Assembly (NCBI RefSeq): GCF_900099825.1
Contig: NZ_LT629693.1
Location: 7,699,001-7,763,000 of the forward strand
Length of the DNA: 64,000 nucleotides
Source: Bradyrhizobium ottawaense
Lineage (GTDB): Bacteria; Pseudomonadota; Alphaproteobacteria; Rhizobiales; Xanthobacteraceae
Direction: 5' to 3'
Shown here in pieces: positions 61,876 through 64,000 of this stretch. The notes beneath the pieces were generated by a model. The model saw only the letters and a list, made by a program, of their open reading frames with translations. It searched no databases and was not told the origin of the DNA. Within the stretch, counting starts at the first letter, position 1. Each line of letters begins with the position of its first letter. Position numbers and translations under genes: made by a program.

Positions 61876-61889
61876 TCGTTTTTGCATAG
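61876..61889 (+). promoter_or_regulatory. TTTTGCATAG element 13
   Basis: TCGTTTTTGCATAG, 92 nt before ATG 61982. Confidence 0.75.
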
Positions 61890-61981
61890 TCGGCGCTTCA
61901 TCGCGCGCCCATGGTGCCTGATAGCGCGACCGACCGCTGATGACATTAGCGATAACCCGAACCCCAACAGGAGAAGTAGAG

Positions 61982-62671
61982 ATGACGAGTGCAAGATTTG
62001 TTCAGATGGCCGGGCTGCTCGCCGTGACGGCGATACTGGGCGGCATGGCAACGGCCAGTGCCCAAACCGCACAGGCGCCGGCCGCGTTGAAAACGATTGG
62101 TGCGCCGTCCACCGCAGCCAAGCCTGAGATCGTCCCCTCGCTGTTCGTGCTCAATTCCCGTGCGGCGACGTTGCAGGGCGAGACCCTGGTGCTGACGGGC
62201 ATTGCCCCGAGCTCCATCATATTTGCCGACCGCCCGGTGCGATCCGCCGGCCATCAGCTCACCGCCGACGTCATCGCGGAATGGGGATCGGGCGACGACA
62301 GCTTTACCAAGAATCCTCCTAATGCGACCTTGTCGGTATTCGGCAAGGATGGCGCGGTGAAGGACGCAGTCGTGGTGCTGAAGAACCCGAAGCTCGAGGG
62401 CGACAAGCTGACGTTCACCGTTCAGACCCTCGAAGGGGATATTGCCGGCGCGGACGGCGGGGCAGCGCTGTTCATTGACATCATCGGCCGGCCGTTCACG
62501 CCGATGTCGTTTGCCGGCGTCGCACGGCGTACGGCATTCCGGGGCGCGATGTATGCCGGTGCAGCCACCGCTGCCGCTTATGGCGCGGCTGCGTATGCTG
62601 CGCCTTACGTCGCGCCATATCCGTACGCGCGGCCCGTGTGCGGCTACTACCCCTATCCGCCCTGTTACTGA
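61982..62671 (+). CDS. Secreted protein with C-terminal TPMSFAGVARRT region
   Basis: The 229-residue exported protein has a signal peptide (MTSARFVQMAGLLAVTAILG, cut after ASAQ). The core IVPSLFVLNSRAATLQGETL, VLTGIAPSSIIFADRPVRSA, NPPNATLSVFGKDGAVKDAV and KLTFTVQTLEGDI is a beta-rich domain I do not name. The end has PFTPMSFAGVARRTAFRGAM and an Ala/Tyr/Pro-rich tail with YYPYPPCY. The TPMS block is shared with 55650-55973. AGGAG precedes ATG. It is followed by a DUF1254 gene. Confidence 0.75.
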   Translation: MTSARFVQMAGLLAVTAILGGMATASAQTAQAPAALKTIGAPSTAAKPEIVPSLFVLNSRAATLQGETLVLTGIAPSSIIFADRPVRSAGHQLTADVIAEWGSGDDSFTKNPPNATLSVFGKDGAVKDAVVVLKNPKLEGDKLTFTVQTLEGDIAGADGGAALFIDIIGRPFTPMSFAGVARRTAFRGAMYAGAATAAAYGAAAYAAPYVAPYPYARPVCGYYPYPPCY

Positions 62672-62776
62672 GAACAGAGGAGGCGGGGAGGCGCATGTTT
62701 CCCCGCTTTCAATCGATTTTCGTTTTCGGTCGATGACTCCACACAAAAAAGCCAGCCGGCAAAAATGGAGATTGCA

Positions 62777-64000
62777 ATGAATATCACGCGCCGTAGCCTT
62801 GCGATGGGCGGCCTGAGCCTTCTCGCCAGCGCCTCGACGAGTTCCCTGAGCCGGGCCGAGTTCGGCGAGACCCTTGGTTTGGGTGAAGGCCTCGAAGATT
62901 TCTGGCTCGCCACCGACGCCTATGTCTACGGCTATCCGCTCGTGACCATGGAAATGACGCGGCGCGTTTTCACCAACGTCCCGAAGGTCGAAACGATGCG
63001 CGGCCCGATGGGCCAGATCGTCAAGGTGAGGCAATATCCGAACGCATCCTATCGCGACGTCACCGCGCCCAACGCGGATACGCTCTACACCACCGGATTT
63101 TTCGATGTCGGCAAGGAGCCGTGGGTGCTCAGCATCCCCGATATGAAGGGCCGCTATGCCCTGCTGCCGATGCTGGACGGCTGGACCAACGTATTCCAGG
63201 TTCCCGGCAAGCGCACGACCGGCACCGGTGCGCAGACCTATGCCATCAGCGGACCAGGCTGGAAAGGTTCTTTGCCCGCCGGAGTCAAGGAATTGAAGTC
63301 ACCGACCAGCATGGTCTGGTTGCTCGGCCGCATCTATTGCACCGGCACGCCGGAAGACTACGCTGAAGTTCACAAGTTGCAGGACGAATTCAAGCTCGTT
63401 CCGCTGAGTTCCTACGGCAAGCCGTACACACCGCCCGAACACACGGTCGATCCGTCAATCGACATGAAGACGGCCGTGCGCGAGCAGGTCAACCGGATGG
63501 ACGCGGCTGCTTATTTCAAGCTGCTTTGCGAGTTGATGAAGACCAACCCTCCGGCTGCCGCGGACGCCGGCCAGATCGCCAGATTCGCAAAAATCGGCAT
63601 CGTGCCCGGCCAGGATTTCGACGCCAGCAAGCTGAAGGCGGATTTCCTCAAGCGGGTGCCGGAAGTGTCCTTCGATCGCATCATGCTCCAGTTCAAGGTC
63701 AACAAGGACATGAAGGACGAGAACGGCTGGACCTACACCACCAAGGGCGGCGTTTACGGTACCGAATATTTGTTCCGCGCGTTCTGCTGCGCAGTCGGGC
63801 TCGGAATGAACCGCCCACAAGACGCGATCTACCCGATCTCGCAGAAGGATGTCGAGGGGCGGACGTACAGTGGCGCCAACAAGTACGTCATGAAGTTTGC
63901 CAAGGGCGAGTTGCCACCTGCGCAGGGCTTCTGGTCACTGACGATGTACGACAAGGGATACTTCTTCGTGGAAAACCCGATCAACCGGTACTCCATCAGT
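62777..64000 (+). CDS. DUF1254/DUF1214 secreted protein, 3' end beyond window
   Basis: At least 408 residues are in the window with no stop. The N-terminus has a Tat-like signal (MNITRRSLAMGGLSLLASAS). DUF1254: TDAYVYGYPLVTMEMTRRVF and APNADTLYTTGFFDVGKEPW. DUF1214: YVMKFAKGELPPAQGFWSLT and ENPINRYSIS at the edge. Spaced 105 nt after 61982-62671 and probably co-transcribed under element 13. It belongs to the same family as the protein at 56155 but is clearly a different subgroup. Confidence 0.9.
   Translation, partial: MNITRRSLAMGGLSLLASASTSSLSRAEFGETLGLGEGLEDFWLATDAYVYGYPLVTMEMTRRVFTNVPKVETMRGPMGQIVKVRQYPNASYRDVTAPNADTLYTTGFFDVGKEPWVLSIPDMKGRYALLPMLDGWTNVFQVPGKRTTGTGAQTYAISGPGWKGSLPAGVKELKSPTSMVWLLGRIYCTGTPEDYAEVHKLQDEFKLVPLSSYGKPYTPPEHTVDPSIDMKTAVREQVNRMDAAAYFKLLCELMKTNPPAAADAGQIARFAKIGIVPGQDFDASKLKADFLKRVPEVSFDRIMLQFKVNKDMKDENGWTYTTKGGVYGTEYLFRAFCCAVGLGMNRPQDAIYPISQKDVEGRTYSGANKYVMKFAKGELPPAQGFWSLTMYDKGYFFVENPINRYSIS

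Overview
The window looks like chromosome of an alphaproteobacterium of the Bradyrhizobium/Rhodopseudomonas group (family Nitrobacteraceae). Signs are the high GC content, an alternative cytochrome oxidase operon in coxMNOP order, Omp25/31-like porins with the ADLP-start mature end, several short families typical of these genomes (DUF992, DUF3551, SPW, caspase-like secreted proteins), and dispersed palindromic repeats. Identifications rest on reading the sequence and on family knowledge; no database was searched.

1-11 kb is a conserved housekeeping block: coaD, two cyclophilins, queA and tgt of the queuosine pathway flanking a reverse-strand asd, cysK, an orphan BrnA-like protein, a secreted caspase-like protein, an EamA transporter and a RidA protein. 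The asd leader contains a Thr/Lys-rich mini-ORF followed by a terminator hairpin, which looks like ribosome-dependent attenuation.

11-35 kb is accessory. It opens with a tRNA 3' fragment beside a frameshifted small gene. It then carries an acetoin/pyruvate/branched-chain-type 2-oxoacid dehydrogenase cluster (E1alpha, E1beta with an apparent 1-nt frameshift, E2), an MHS-family transporter, an SPW membrane protein, a second-type GSI glutamine synthetase, the coxMNOP-like operon, a DUF2189 membrane protein, a TetR/enoyl-reductase pair with a clear operator palindrome, several secreted hypothetical proteins, a formyltransferase-like protein, a molybdate-type binding protein, an M15 peptidase and a CAP protein. 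An integrase remnant lies at 35.3 kb.

35-64 kb is dominated by signalling and envelope genes: a PAS kinase, a PLD protein, an ABC exporter, a MASE4 kinase, a substrate-binding-protein/cyclase chimera, outer-membrane proteins, an HlyD protein, a FixJ-like regulator, two AraC regulators, and secreted families DUF992, DUF1254/DUF1214, DUF2092, DUF3551 and LssY_C. The most striking observation is a directional 14-bp element, consensus YSGWTTTTGCATAG, found 13 times between 40.3 and 61.9 kb. It always points into a transcription unit and usually lies 59-102 nt before the first start codon. Five copies are identical. It heads nearly every effector unit in the region, three times as a divergent pair, but none of the three soluble or membrane regulators nearby. 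I read this as an undescribed local regulon. Paralogous families are repeated inside it, and several members are decayed: DUF1214 tails, an HdeA-like pseudogene, a frameshifted HlyD gene, and a DUF2721 gene put out of frame by a (TGAC)5 repeat. The window ends inside a DUF1254 gene.
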